Part shown: in pieces, positions 44,822-55,000 of the stretch
Layout of the letters: every line of letters starts with the position of its first letter
Position numbering within the stretch: the first letter of the stretch is position 1
Assembly (NCBI RefSeq): GCF_900182575.1
Contig: NZ_FXSZ01000003.1
Location: 358,400-422,399, forward strand
Origin: Solitalea koreensis
GTDB taxonomy: Bacteria > Bacteroidota > Bacteroidia > Sphingobacteriales > Sphingobacteriaceae
Reading direction: 5' to 3'
DNA length: 64,000 nucleotides
Notes under the pieces: generated by a model
Seen by the model: the letters and a program-made list of their open reading frames with translations, nothing else
Told to the model about the DNA's origin: nothing
Databases searched by the model: none
Program-made: the position numbers and the translations under genes

Positions 44822-46204
44822 ATGAAAAAATTAGTGATGCTAGCCTTTGCCATGTTGCTTGGCAGCAGATTGTTTGCCCAAATGAATGAAATTCGGGGAA
44901 CAGTAGGGTCTGATTATTATCATGATCAAGACATTGCCTTGTATTCTATTGAGGATGGAGAGCCGGTTGAATTAGCCAAAACTAAGCTGGCGCAAGATGG
45001 TTCTTTTGGCTTTTTGTTTACTCCCGCACGCGAGGGTTTTTATGCAATTGGCTGGGCTGATTTTGTAAGAGGTAAATTTCCAATCTATTTTAAAAAGGGG
45101 GATAAGGCTGAGGTTTCGATTTATAATAGAACCATGCAGTTTGTGGGCAAGCAAACTCCTGAAAATACCATTCTTTCTTCATGGACTCAACTGACGGAAA
45201 GCCTGAAGAATAAATCCTTCTATTTCGCTAGTAACAGTACGTTTCGTGATTTCTTTCCGGAGTTTACAAAAGTTGCCGCTAAAACAGATGATTTTCGAAA
45301 AACCATCAATACAAAAAATGTACGATTCAACGAGTTGATGAAAGAAGTGACGGTGTATGATATGGATCTGTATGCATTGAACTTTATGCGAACTCCGCGC
45401 ATCGAATATCCTAAGAATGAAGATCTTATTCCTTATTACAACAGCATTGTTGCTAAGGATAAATTTAACAATGACGATGTATTGTTAATGCTTTATGGCA
45501 AGCGTTACATGGGCATGTATGCTGATTATGCTGTGCCGGGAAGGTCAACCTTGGATAACAAGTTAGCTGCTTTTAATTCAGACAAGGTAAAAGGGGCATA
45601 TATCCTTAACAGTGGTTTTGGTATGAAGGGAGTGAAAAATTACGCCGGCTTTAAGGAAATAGTTGATAAATATGGCAACTATTTTCAATCCGAATATCAA
45701 AAAAAGACGCTCGAAGAACTGAGTTCGAAATACTATAGTGCTGAATCAGGTACCAAGCCAGCGGCCGATTTTACCTATCCTGATCAGAACGATAAGATGG
45801 TTTCATTGAGCGATTTTAAAGGAAAAGTAGTATTGGTGGATGTGTGGGCAACCTGGTGCGGCCCGTGTAACCAGGAAATTCCTTCGCTTAAAAACCTCGA
45901 AAAAGAATTACAGGGAAAAGATGTAGTATTTATTTCGGTTTCATTGGATGAAGAAAAGGATAAGCAAAAATGGAAAACCATGCTTAAGGAGAAGGAATTG
46001 GATGGCGTTCAACTTTTGGCCAGCGGATTTAATACTAAAATTGCCAAAGATTATAAAATCGAGGCAATTCCTAGATTCATGGTGTTCGACAAAAAAGGAA
46101 ACGTGGTAACCATTGATGCACCTCGTCCTTCGAATCCGAAATTAAAAGAATTATTGCTTTCAGAATTAAACAATAACTCGGAGGCCGCTTTAAAGTCCAA
46201 ATAG
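44822..46204 (+). CDS. TlpA-like thioredoxin-fold protein with CGPC active site
   Basis: 460 residues, signal peptide ending FAQ (20). Domain order is the same as in its upstream paralogue: beta domain (about 21-115), helical middle with FRDFFPEFTKVAAKTDDFRK, then a TlpA domain with WATWCGPC (C346, C349) and AIPRFMVFD. It has its own leader, as a terminator lies between the copies. The pair arose by duplication and diverged at the active-site dipeptide. A protease gene follows 106 bases on. Confidence 0.88.
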   Translation: MKKLVMLAFAMLLGSRLFAQMNEIRGTVGSDYYHDQDIALYSIEDGEPVELAKTKLAQDGSFGFLFTPAREGFYAIGWADFVRGKFPIYFKKGDKAEVSIYNRTMQFVGKQTPENTILSSWTQLTESLKNKSFYFASNSTFRDFFPEFTKVAAKTDDFRKTINTKNVRFNELMKEVTVYDMDLYALNFMRTPRIEYPKNEDLIPYYNSIVAKDKFNNDDVLLMLYGKRYMGMYADYAVPGRSTLDNKLAAFNSDKVKGAYILNSGFGMKGVKNYAGFKEIVDKYGNYFQSEYQKKTLEELSSKYYSAESGTKPAADFTYPDQNDKMVSLSDFKGKVVLVDVWATWCGPCNQEIPSLKNLEKELQGKDVVFISVSLDEEKDKQKWKTMLKEKELDGVQLLASGFNTKIAKDYKIEAIPRFMVFDKKGNVVTIDAPRPSNPKLKELLLSELNNNSEAALKSK

Positions 46205-46310
46205 ATGTAAGATATTAAATTATCAGCAACCTTTTGCAAAACCCAGAATTAAAAAGAACTTTTGCACCAGAATTGAAAAAATAATTCTTACTGGACGTGA
46301 TTTAAGACAC

Positions 46311-48014
46311 ATGAAAAAAGTACTAGCATTTTTAATTTGCCTGCAAATTTTTAAACCAACATTTGCTCAAAATAGCAGTTTTAATACCGAGCAATTGCAG
46401 GCTGAAGTTAAACAAGGCATTAAACAGGCCTATAATGCATCAGTTCGCATAATTGCATATAATTCGGAATTTCAAAAGGGAGTTGGTGGCCAATTCAGTG
46501 GCGTGGTGGTGGATAGCAAGGGGCATATTCTTACCGCAGGGCATGCAATTACACCCAATGCCATTTACCTGGTCACTTTTCCTGATGGACGGCAAGTTAA
46601 AGCCCAAGGTTTAGGAGTGATTCCCACTGCAGATGCCGCCATGATGATCATTACCGATAAGGGAAAGTGGCCATCGGCAAAAATGGGATGGTCTTCCATG
46701 TTGGAAAACAATGTTCCATGCCTAAGTATAGCATGTCCCGGTAGTTTGGGATTCAATACCCCTACGGTGCGGTTTGGATATATTTCGAACAAACTGCATG
46801 AAAATGGTTATATCCAAAATACCTGCTTAATGGAGCCTGGAGATTCCGGAGGTCCACTTTTTGATCTGAAAGGAAGGGTTATTGGTATACACAGCCGTAT
46901 CAGGGATGCCCAAGAGGATAATTTCGAAACACCTATAGATGTGTTCAGAAAATATTGGACAGCATTGCAGTCCCCTGAATATCACACCGCTTTTATTCCC
47001 GAAGATAAGTTTTCCCCGGATAAGAAAGCGGTGGTGCTAAAACCTGTTCCTGAAATAGCGGAATTAAGTTCAAGCTTTAAAACGCAAGATTCAGAATTTC
47101 AGAAAACAGTATTTGCTGTAAAAGATTCGGTTCAAAAAACTTCGATTTTGAGTACCCTTGTCAATTTTAAGGGCTTAGTTTCTGAGTCAGATTTAAAGGG
47201 CAAAAGTTTCTTTATTAGTAAAAGTTCTGAAATAAGTGAGCATGCGATGATTGAAGTGGTTTCGGGTAAGTTTGTAAGCGCCAAAGTGCTAAGACGTGAT
47301 GAAAAGAACGATTTGGCTCTGCTGGGAGTTTCCATGGAAATAAAAGGCGGCGTAGAGCTTCAATCAGCTAATACCGATTCAGTTTCTTTTGAAGAGTTTG
47401 GTAACTTTTTAATTTCCCCACGACCGCAAAGAGACGGTATAATGAGTGTTCTGGGCAACCGGTTTTTAACAATACCGAAGTCGCCGGCGGCTTTTTTAGG
47501 GTTAGGTGTTAATTTCAATACTGATACCCATCAGATTTTAGTTACGGCGCTTTATTCTGAAATGACAAACCTTAAGGCTGAAAATGTTAAGAAAGGTGAA
47601 AATGATATTGAGATCCGCGATGTATTAACCAAGATAAATAACGAGCCGGTACTAACGTTAGATGGCTTTTCGAAAGAATTGTCCAAGTATGATATTAACC
47701 AATCGGTCAGCCTTCAATACACCAAGAAGTCAGGCCAATCTTTTACAAAGGACCTTGTTCTTAAGCATTATTACGTAGAGCCTAACGTTTCGTTTGATCA
47801 TTTTAGAGAAGGAAGAAGCCAAAAACGGGATAATTTAAAGGAAGCATTGGCGCATGACGGCCAATTAACTCCAGCCGACTGTGGCGGTCCTCTTTATGGC
47901 ACCAATGGGAAATTTTACGGAATCAACATCGCCAGATTTAGTCGTACAACAAGCTTAGCTATTCCGGCTAAAGTAATTGTACAATTTGTGAAAGCGTCTA
48001 AAATAACTTTATAG
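46311..48014 (+). CDS. Secreted tandem trypsin-like protease with internal PDZ domain
   Basis: 567 residues, signal peptide ending FAQ (20). The first trypsin-like domain (about 35-220) is complete: H78 (LTAGHAI), D108 (TADAAMMI), S179 (EPGDSGGPLFD). The second starts about 285 with H311 (SEHAMIEV), D334 (KNDLALLG), then a PDZ-like segment (about 395-485, KKGENDIEIRDVLTKINNEPVLTLDGF), and resumes with PADCGGPLYG, where C524 stands in the place of the nucleophilic serine. Similar tandem proteins are known to me from Planctomycetes. It probably cleaves misfolded or imported protein outside the cytoplasm. It sits inside the thioredoxin cluster. Confidence 0.85.
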   Translation: MKKVLAFLICLQIFKPTFAQNSSFNTEQLQAEVKQGIKQAYNASVRIIAYNSEFQKGVGGQFSGVVVDSKGHILTAGHAITPNAIYLVTFPDGRQVKAQGLGVIPTADAAMMIITDKGKWPSAKMGWSSMLENNVPCLSIACPGSLGFNTPTVRFGYISNKLHENGYIQNTCLMEPGDSGGPLFDLKGRVIGIHSRIRDAQEDNFETPIDVFRKYWTALQSPEYHTAFIPEDKFSPDKKAVVLKPVPEIAELSSSFKTQDSEFQKTVFAVKDSVQKTSILSTLVNFKGLVSESDLKGKSFFISKSSEISEHAMIEVVSGKFVSAKVLRRDEKNDLALLGVSMEIKGGVELQSANTDSVSFEEFGNFLISPRPQRDGIMSVLGNRFLTIPKSPAAFLGLGVNFNTDTHQILVTALYSEMTNLKAENVKKGENDIEIRDVLTKINNEPVLTLDGFSKELSKYDINQSVSLQYTKKSGQSFTKDLVLKHYYVEPNVSFDHFREGRSQKRDNLKEALAHDGQLTPADCGGPLYGTNGKFYGINIARFSRTTSLAIPAKVIVQFVKASKITL

Positions 48015-48042
48015 GAAGCCAATCAATTTTAAATTAAAAAAA

Positions 48043-49413
48043 ATGAAAAAACATATTTTAAGTTTTCTGCTAGTAATTAGTGTAATGGGCGCCTGGGCTC
48101 AAGGAATAGAATTTGACCATGCATCCTGGAAGGAAGTTGTTCAAAAGGCAAAGGAACAACATAAGCCCATTTTTGTGGACGTATACACCAGTTGGTGCGG
48201 TCCCTGTAGAGTAATGGCTTCAACGGTGTTTACTCGTCCTGAAATAGGAGAGAAATTCAACAAAGGATTTGTAAACGTAAAAATAGATGCCGAAAAAGGT
48301 GAAGGGATTGAACTTGCGAAAAAATATAAGGTCGGCTCTTACCCTACGTATTTATTCATTAATCCAGTGGATGAATCCCTTATTGGGCAATCGGGAAGTT
48401 CTATGCCAGCTTCAACGTTTGAAGATGTAGGCGACAAAATGCTGAATAAGTTTGCAGGCAAAACCGAAATCAGCACAAAGGAAATGACGGACAGATTTGA
48501 TTCGGGCAATTATGATGAGGCCTTCCTACAGACCTACATAAAACGTTTAAAGTATGAAAATCCTGGTATTGCAAGTCGGATTTTAGAGCTTTACCTGAAT
48601 AAATACATGTCACAACATCCTACCAATAATCAATTGTGTTTTTTAGCTGAAAACTTTAACGGAGGTGTTAAGGTGTATGATTACCTGGTTAAAAACTATA
48701 AAACAATTGATGGGCTGCTGTGCAAAAAGGATGGTCTTGTAGCCGCAAATCTTGACCGTGAATTAATGAAAGTGATCGATAAACCGTTCGAAATGATCGG
48801 CAGTAATAAGTTGTCGAAAGCTGATAAGGAAGTTCTGTTAAACAAGTGTATTGCTGAATTGAGGGCCTTTGTATTGAACGAATCAAAAAGAGATAAAAAG
48901 ATTTTGGAAATCAAAATGAAAGTCTATTCAGCAACAAACGATAGTATTCAACTTTTACAGGCAACGCGCGACTATATAACCAAGTTCATTTTGCCGGCTG
49001 ATCAGAATAATACCATAGGTCGTAGTTTTATTATCATTGATAAAAATGCTCCTGAACCCAACCCTACAATCGATTCTGTGCGTACAGCAAGTACGTGTGT
49101 AAGTTATGCTTCCGGACTTTTAAAGCTTTCTACTCAAAAGCAGGATAAAGAGTTATCAATAAAGGTGTATAAAAAGGCTCAACTGCTAACTCCAACCACT
49201 TTCTACTATACTAACGCCATGAATACTACATTGTATAATCTTGGAGATAAAAAGACAGCCATAAAACAGCAAACTGCGGTTTTAAAAGAGATGAAAAAAA
49301 ATAATGACGTTTACCTGGCCGATGCCGAAACTTTACTTCAGAAAATGAAGAATGATGAAGCCAAGGTTACATTCGTGGCTTATAAAATGAAAAAGAGAGC
49401 AGCAGCCCATTAA
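48043..49413 (+). CDS. Secreted thioredoxin-like protein with long helical C terminus
   Basis: 456 residues, signal peptide ending AWAQ (20). The thioredoxin domain comes first (about 21-130): YTSWCGPCRVMASTVF (C52, C55), KIDAEKGEGIELAKKYKVGSYPTYLFI with the cis-proline. The remaining 320 residues are mostly helical without a recognisable family. This N-terminal placement is the reverse of the TlpA proteins before it. The 57153 gene has the same design and is a distant paralogue. It starts 28 bases after the protease gene, so both are likely co-transcribed, and ends in a terminator at 49445. Confidence 0.87.
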   Translation: MKKHILSFLLVISVMGAWAQGIEFDHASWKEVVQKAKEQHKPIFVDVYTSWCGPCRVMASTVFTRPEIGEKFNKGFVNVKIDAEKGEGIELAKKYKVGSYPTYLFINPVDESLIGQSGSSMPASTFEDVGDKMLNKFAGKTEISTKEMTDRFDSGNYDEAFLQTYIKRLKYENPGIASRILELYLNKYMSQHPTNNQLCFLAENFNGGVKVYDYLVKNYKTIDGLLCKKDGLVAANLDRELMKVIDKPFEMIGSNKLSKADKEVLLNKCIAELRAFVLNESKRDKKILEIKMKVYSATNDSIQLLQATRDYITKFILPADQNNTIGRSFIIIDKNAPEPNPTIDSVRTASTCVSYASGLLKLSTQKQDKELSIKVYKKAQLLTPTTFYYTNAMNTTLYNLGDKKTAIKQQTAVLKEMKKNNDVYLADAETLLQKMKNDEAKVTFVAYKMKKRAAAH

Positions 49414-49444
49414 GAAGATTTCAATAAATATTTAAGTTTTAATT

Positions 49445-49487
49445 GAGGCTGTCTAAAAAGGCTGCCCCTTTTGAGACAGCCTCTTTA
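49445..49487 (+). terminator. Intrinsic terminator after the thioredoxin gene
   Basis: GAGGCTGTCT and AGACAGCCTC pair around 19 bases, followed by TTTAATT. Confidence 0.82.
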
Positions 49488-49557
49488 ATTATGGCGATCA
49501 AAACTCAATGAAAACCGAACTGTCTTTTAATAAAAATGATAGAAGTGTGTGCCTCTC

Positions 49558-49725
49558 TTAGAAATTAAAGATTTTAGCCTCTGCTGATGATATTACTCCT
49601 TTTTCAAACTCATCCAAATAGGTTTGGGTTTGTTGCTCGGTTTGGAGTCCCAATGCTTCACTTATGATCGCGGTTGAAATTCCTGAACCTTTGAGGTTAG
49701 TAGTAATTTCGGTTGGAAAGTTGAG
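49558..49725 (-). pseudogene. Relic of a tyrosine recombinase (integrase) C terminus
   Basis: An open stretch of 55 codons on the minus strand, starting after an in-frame stop (TGA) and with no start codon. It reads ...STAIISEALG, then LQTEQQTQTYLDEFEKG, the C-terminal block of tyrosine recombinases (ALGH....TTQ.YL..FE). The histidine of the block is Leu and the tyrosine nucleophile is kept, but the rest of the enzyme is gone. It lies 184 bases from the tRNA-Arg gene, a usual target of such integrases, so an element was probably once inserted here. Confidence 0.6.
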
Positions 49726-49792
49726 TCACCAGATGAGTCACGAAGTGCCCAAAAACGCTAAAAACTTCTATTCCAAGAGTCGGGAATTTGAT

Positions 49793-49800
49793 TATCTTTG
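49793..49800 (+). promoter_or_regulatory. Candidate -7 element for tRNA-Arg
   Basis: TATCTTTG matches TAnnTTTG, 110 bases before the tRNA. A TTTG at -33 was not found at ideal distance. Confidence 0.4.
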
Positions 49801-49909
49801 CGACCGATAATTTATGTTTAATCAGGCCAAAATGCTGTTTTAAATAATATTAATTATCTGATTAATAGATATTAATGCTTTTGTTTAAGCATTGCTCCTA
49901 TAAGGAAAC

Positions 49910-49981
49910 GGCCCGGTAGTTCAATGGATAGAATAGAAGTTTCCTAAACTTTAGATATGAGTTCGATTCTCGTCCGGGCTA
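49910..49981 (+). tRNA. tRNA-Arg (anticodon CCT)
   Basis: The cloverleaf folds by eye: acceptor GGCCCGG with CCGGGCT (one G-U at the end), D-stem GTTC/GAAT, anticodon stem GAAGT/ACTTT with loop TTCCTAA (anticodon CCT at 49943-49945), and T-arm ATGAG-TTCGATT-CTCGT. The 3' CCA is not encoded. It reads AGG codons. Confidence 0.9.
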
Positions 49982-49988
49982 CAAACTA

Positions 49989-50019
49989 ACGCTGTTTTAT
50001 ACAATAAAGCAGCGTTTTT
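49989..50019 (+). terminator. Intrinsic terminator after tRNA-Arg
   Basis: ACGCTG pairs with CAGCGT around a loop whose TTTAT/ATAAA extends the stem, followed by TTTTTAA. Confidence 0.78.
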
Positions 50020-50245
50020 AATTTCAATACCTCCGTTTATATACTTTCCATGTTTTATTCTCGAAAAAGCCAAAACTGGTTTCTGCTTGTAATAAGTATG
50101 TGACACAGGTTTTGGTGTGCTTTCAATCTGCTGATACGCAACGGTTTAGTCTTTTTTAGTGTTTGAAAACACAGTGAGAAAATTATAACAAAAGTTATTT
50201 TTTAATTTTCTTTCTATATTCACCACCTGCTTAAGCATTTAAAGG

Positions 50246-50800
50246 GTGAGTAAATATTCAGATATAGAACTTTTTGAACTCATTAAGCAAGGCGATAAAA
50301 GAGCTTTTGGAGAGCTATATGAACGGCATTGGGAGCGCTTATTTGTGCTGGCCTGTAATAAACTTCCTTCAAAAGATGATGCTGTCGACTTGTTACAGGA
50401 TCTGTTTTTCTTGTTTTGGGAAAAAAGGGGAGAGATACATATTTCTGAATCAGTTGCGTCTTACCTGAATGTGATGCTAAAGCACAGGATGTTTAATTTC
50501 TATAAACACTCACAGGTTAAACAAAAGCATACCGATCATATCAAAGCTACTCAAGATGATTCGGACCAATCAACCATTAACCAACTCAATTTTAATGAGC
50601 TTAATCGTTCATTGACTTTGGAAATAAATAACATGCCTGGTAAAATGCGAGAAGTTTTTTTATTGAGCAGAGAAGAAAGATTGTCAGTAAATGAAATAGC
50701 AAGCAGATTGTCTATTTCTGAACAAACTGTAAAAAATCAGGTTAGCAATGCCATTAAGCGACTTCGTGCTAAGTTAGGTAATAAAAAATCGGGTAAATGA
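50246..50800 (+). CDS. ECF sigma factor, FecI-like (module 2)
   Basis: 184 residues beginning with a GTG start (GTGAGTAAATATTCAGAT, MSKYSDIELFELIKQGDK). Region 2 contains RAFGELYERHWERLFVLA and DDAVDLLQDLFFLFWEKRG, region 4 contains MPGKMREVFLLSREERLSVNEIASRLSISEQTVKNQVSNAIKRLRAKL. It resembles the module 3 sigma factor more than that of module 1. The FecR gene follows 91 bases later. A weak AT-rich hairpin with T-run at about 50185-50205 lies ahead of it. Confidence 0.93.
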   Translation: MSKYSDIELFELIKQGDKRAFGELYERHWERLFVLACNKLPSKDDAVDLLQDLFFLFWEKRGEIHISESVASYLNVMLKHRMFNFYKHSQVKQKHTDHIKATQDDSDQSTINQLNFNELNRSLTLEINNMPGKMREVFLLSREERLSVNEIASRLSISEQTVKNQVSNAIKRLRAKLGNKKSGK

Positions 50801-50891
50801 TCGATCTGCGATTATAAATTCCCCTCTGCCTAAAAAAATCTTTAAAAAATTTTACATCCCTATAGTACTATCTATTTTCAGAGTTGTCCTT

Positions 50892-51896
50892 ATGAATGAA
50901 AACCGAAATAAATTGGAACACAAGGATAGTCATAAACCACAGTCAGGTTTTTTGCCAGGTAATACCGATGCGCAAAAGCAATTAGATGATTGGTTCGATT
51001 CATTACACACAAATGATTCGCAGACTCCTTTTGGCGGTAATGAAGATAAAGATGCTATCAAGCAACGCATCTTTAATAATGTTCTTGAGCGAATTGAAGA
51101 AAGTGAAAAAGACACAAAACCAGTTCGAACTATCCGCCTAGGTTGGTTAAAGGTTGCAGCTTCAGTATTACTGATCTCAGCTATTAGCTTAATTAGTTAC
51201 CAATATTGGTACGGCAAAAAAGAGGTCATTGAGTACGTTACAGTTACAGCTTCTAATGGAAGAGTAATGCAGGTAACATTGTCTGATAGTACCAACGTCT
51301 GGTTACAAGCCGGTAGCACATTGAAATACCCTAAGAGTTTTTCTGATACCAGTCGTGAGGTTTATTTAGATGAAGGGTTAGCGTTTTTCAAAGTAACTCA
51401 TAATAAAAAGAAACCTTTTATAGTGCATACTCAAGATATTAATACAAGAGTGCTAGGAACATCTTTCGTTATCAAATCATATAATCAGTTAGAAGATGTT
51501 CAGGTTGATTTACTAACAGGAAAGGTTCGTGTAAGTCATAATAGTGAAATAATTGGAGAGCTTACGCCAAATAAACGCTTAATCTATCATAAAGCTTCTG
51601 CTAAAGCGGAGATAGAAGAGCTGAATACTGAAGCATCAGCCAATTTTGTAAGAGGTGACGTTGTTTTACAACGTGCAGGCTTTGATGAGCTATTTACCAC
51701 TCTGCATAATATTTATGGATACGACTTTAAGTATGATGCTATAGTTGTAAAAAACTGCAAGTTTAATATCCGTTTTAATACAAGATTAAAATTGGAAGAG
51801 GTGTTGGAAATTATCAATGGAATTCATCCTTTAAAATACGAGATAAAAAATAAGGAGGTTATGATAAAGATGAAAGGCTGCAATAACAATAACTAG
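50892..51896 (+). CDS. FecR-like anti-sigma factor (module 2)
   Basis: 334 residues: charged N-terminal part (about 1-83), membrane helix (about 85-103, WLKVAASVLLISAISLISY) and periplasmic FecR domain (VTLSDSTNVWLQAGSTLKYPKSF, GLAFFKVTHNKKKPFIVHT, LGTSFVIKSY). The C-terminal part resembles the STN-contacting module (FDELFTTLHNIYGYDFKYDA). The cytoplasmic segment is unlike those of modules 1 and 3, in keeping with a specific sigma partner. Before its start lies ACATCCCTATAGTACTATCT, a possible sigma target related only loosely to the module 1 motif. Confidence 0.93.
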   Translation: MNENRNKLEHKDSHKPQSGFLPGNTDAQKQLDDWFDSLHTNDSQTPFGGNEDKDAIKQRIFNNVLERIEESEKDTKPVRTIRLGWLKVAASVLLISAISLISYQYWYGKKEVIEYVTVTASNGRVMQVTLSDSTNVWLQAGSTLKYPKSFSDTSREVYLDEGLAFFKVTHNKKKPFIVHTQDINTRVLGTSFVIKSYNQLEDVQVDLLTGKVRVSHNSEIIGELTPNKRLIYHKASAKAEIEELNTEASANFVRGDVVLQRAGFDELFTTLHNIYGYDFKYDAIVVKNCKFNIRFNTRLKLEEVLEIINGIHPLKYEIKNKEVMIKMKGCNNNN

Positions 51897-51908
51897 AGAA
51901 AAAAGAAT

Positions 51909-51932
51909 CAGCGCTTGCTGCTACAAGCGCTG
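51909..51932 (+). promoter_or_regulatory. Hairpin in the susC leader (module 2)
   Basis: CAGCGCTTG and CAAGCGCTG pair perfectly around CTGCTA, just after fecR. It is not followed by a T run, so termination is doubtful; an RNA-processing or leader role is possible. Confidence 0.55.
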
Positions 51933-52039
51933 AACGAACAAAAAATTGTCGTGTGTTTTTAAAGCCATGAATGGTTGCTTGCGCAACTATAATGGGATGG
52001 CTTTGTGTTTTAGTGTTCAATCCAAAACAGTTCAAATAT

Positions 52040-55000
52040 ATGAAAAAAACGTTTACAAAGCTAATCTGGGAGACTATGAGGCTCAGTGTAATTGTATTAA
52101 GTATTACGGCAATGTCCTTCGGGGTACTAAAAGCCGAACGCGTTCGAGGCCAAGAATTGGTCAAGCAGAAGATAAATGTTTCCATTGAAAGTGGAACTCT
52201 CGAATCAGCATTAAGGCGCATCGAAATCACTAGTCGGGTAGGCTTTGCTTACGACTACAATCTTCTAAAAGATAAAAAAGTAGCTGAACATCGGTTTTTA
52301 CGTCAGTCGCTAGAACAAATATTAAATGAACTCTTGATAACAGAGAACCTTACGTTTCAAGAAAAGAACAATACCATTCTCATTGTTAGAGGAACAAAAC
52401 CTGTAGCAGCTGATAAAAAAGCTCAAGGTATACTAAAAGGATTCGTTGTTGAAAACGATACTGAGCGATCACCGCTGCCCGGAGTGGCAGTTCGCGTTGA
52501 TGGTACTAACATGGTAACATTAACTGATAATGACGGTGGGTTTAAACTCAACCTTTCTCCGGGAAAATATCGCTTAATTTTCTCTTACGTAGGTTTTGAT
52601 ACAAGAACTATTAATGACGTGTTGGTAGAAGAAGGTAAAACCAGCGAAATAAACATCGCTCTGAAACCATCTGTGGCCTACTTGCAAGAAGCTGTAGTGG
52701 TTGGTTACGGTGTTCAGGAAAAAAGAAGCTTGACGGGTTCTGTCGGAACCTTAAAACCGAATAACCTTGGTAAGGCGCCAATTTCTATCAGTTCAGGCTT
52801 AGTAGGCCGTGTTGCGGGTGTTCAGGTTTTACCTTCTTCGGGTGTTCCGGGGGCTGCTTCGGCCATTACCGTAAGGGGTATCACCAGTATCAATGGAAAA
52901 GGAAACTCTCCACTGTTGGTGATAGACGGAGTGCCAATGTATGGGATTGACCAAGATAACAATACTGTTAATTATGCTGGCAGAACTTATGGATCCGGCT
53001 TTGTAGGTAACATTCCTTCCTCAATGTCACAAAATAATCGTGAGCGTTTTGAAACAGACCCATTAGCTTCCATTAATCCTGATGATATTGAGTCTATTGA
53101 AATATTGAAAGACGCCTACGCGACGGCAATCTATGGTTCCAGAGGCGCATCGGGCGTAATCCTGATTAATACAAAGAAAGGCTCTAAATCAAATGGGCCT
53201 AAGATGGATGTTCAACTTTCCACCTCGACTAACACTCCATACAAGAAACATAGCTTTATGAATGGAGATCAATATGCCGACTTTTATACAGCATTTCTGA
53301 AGGCCATGAATAAAACTACCAGTTTCACAAAAGGAATCAACACCAATTGGATTGATGAGGTAGTTAGCAATGGTCAAGGTTATAATGCTGCCTTTAATAT
53401 TTCAAATGGGAATGAAAACGGAGGGTATTATATCAGCGCCTCTTATGCTAAAGAGATGCCTTACATTATTCAGAATCAGTTTGAGCGTTTTCAGGGTCGG
53501 ATCAATATTGACCAAAAGCTGAATGAGTTTTTTAAAGTTGGTACCAACCTGGCTTTATCTAATACACAAAACAATGCCATAAGTGCTCAGCAAATTTATG
53601 GGGATGCTGCCATGACTGCACCTAACAAACCAATTAAGAATGATGCTGGAGATTACGTTTGGGATACGTGGACGAATCCGGTATTGCTGTCATCAGGTCG
53701 CGATCTTAACCCGGTTGGTTTTGCTAACACTACCAAAAATGAAATTGCCGAAAACAGAACCATCGGGAACGTTTTCGGAGAGTTTTCGATGAACGCATGG
53801 TTGAAAATACGTTCCGAAGTAGGAGTTGATTGGAATACCTCGAGAGCTTATAGCAGATTTTCCAGCAAGCCTAGAACTGTAGGCGGAATCGCCTCAGAAA
53901 CGGATCGTCAAAACAAAAAATGGATAATCAACAATACCGCTGAGTTTAAGAAAGCAGTTGGTTTGCATAATTTTAATGCGACCGTGGGACAAAGCTTTGA
54001 ATCATCGGTTGAGTATATGAACGCTTCAACCGGTTCAAATTTCCCAAATGATGAGGTTTTGAGTATCTCTACTGCAGGCACTCGTACGTTGGCTAGCTCA
54101 TTAAAACAAGAGTGGGCGTTGATGTCCTATTTCGGCCGGTTAAATTACATTCTCAACAATAAATACATGCTGGGAGCAACCTATCGTGTTGATGGTTCAT
54201 CAAAGTTTAGCAAAAACAAACGATATGTCGGCTTCCCTTCGGTTTCTGCCGGATGGGATATTAAACAGGAATCCTTTATGGACAAAGTTGCCTTTGTTGA
54301 TCAGCTGAAACTGCGCGGAAGCGTTGGCCTTTCAGGATCGGACGGTGGTACAGGTTATTACGGAAATCAAGGTGTTTATACTAACGCCAGTGGTAATGCC
54401 ACCTGGGGAAATGAAATTGCTGTAGTTCCTACTACCCCTAATAATCCTAATCTTAAATGGGAAACACGTACCAAATATGACTTAGGAATGGATATGTCTT
54501 TATTAAAATCCAATATCAGCGTTGGTTTTGATTATTATAACGAACTAACAAAGAATGCGATCCTTTCATTCCCGATACCAGGTTATTTAGGTTTTACCTC
54601 ACAACAACAGAACATAGGCGAAATATCCAATAAAGGAGTTGAGCTTACGATTAACACGGTGAATATTAATAAAAAAGGTTTTTCATGGAAATCAAACTTT
54701 AACATCGCTAAAAACATAAATAAGATCGAAAAGCTATATCCAAGAGATGGCCTAACAGATCCGTTTCAACTAGCGAAGAGTTTGGAAGCAAGTACCGGTC
54801 GCTTTATGATGGAAGGCCATTCGGTAACCTCTTTCTTCTTGTATGAATGGGCGGGCGTAGATCCTGACAATGGAAATCCTTTGTTAATTGATAAAGACGG
54901 AAATAAAACCGAGACAGTATTAGAAAAAACTACCGGTGGTGAAGTGAACAGGAAGTATATGGGTGATGCTGCGCCTAAATTTTTCGGTGGATTCGATAAT

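Noticed and set aside
50185..50210. AT-rich stem with T run before the module 2 sigma gene as an attenuator like that of module 3
   Set aside because: The core is only five base pairs in very AT-rich DNA and could occur by chance.
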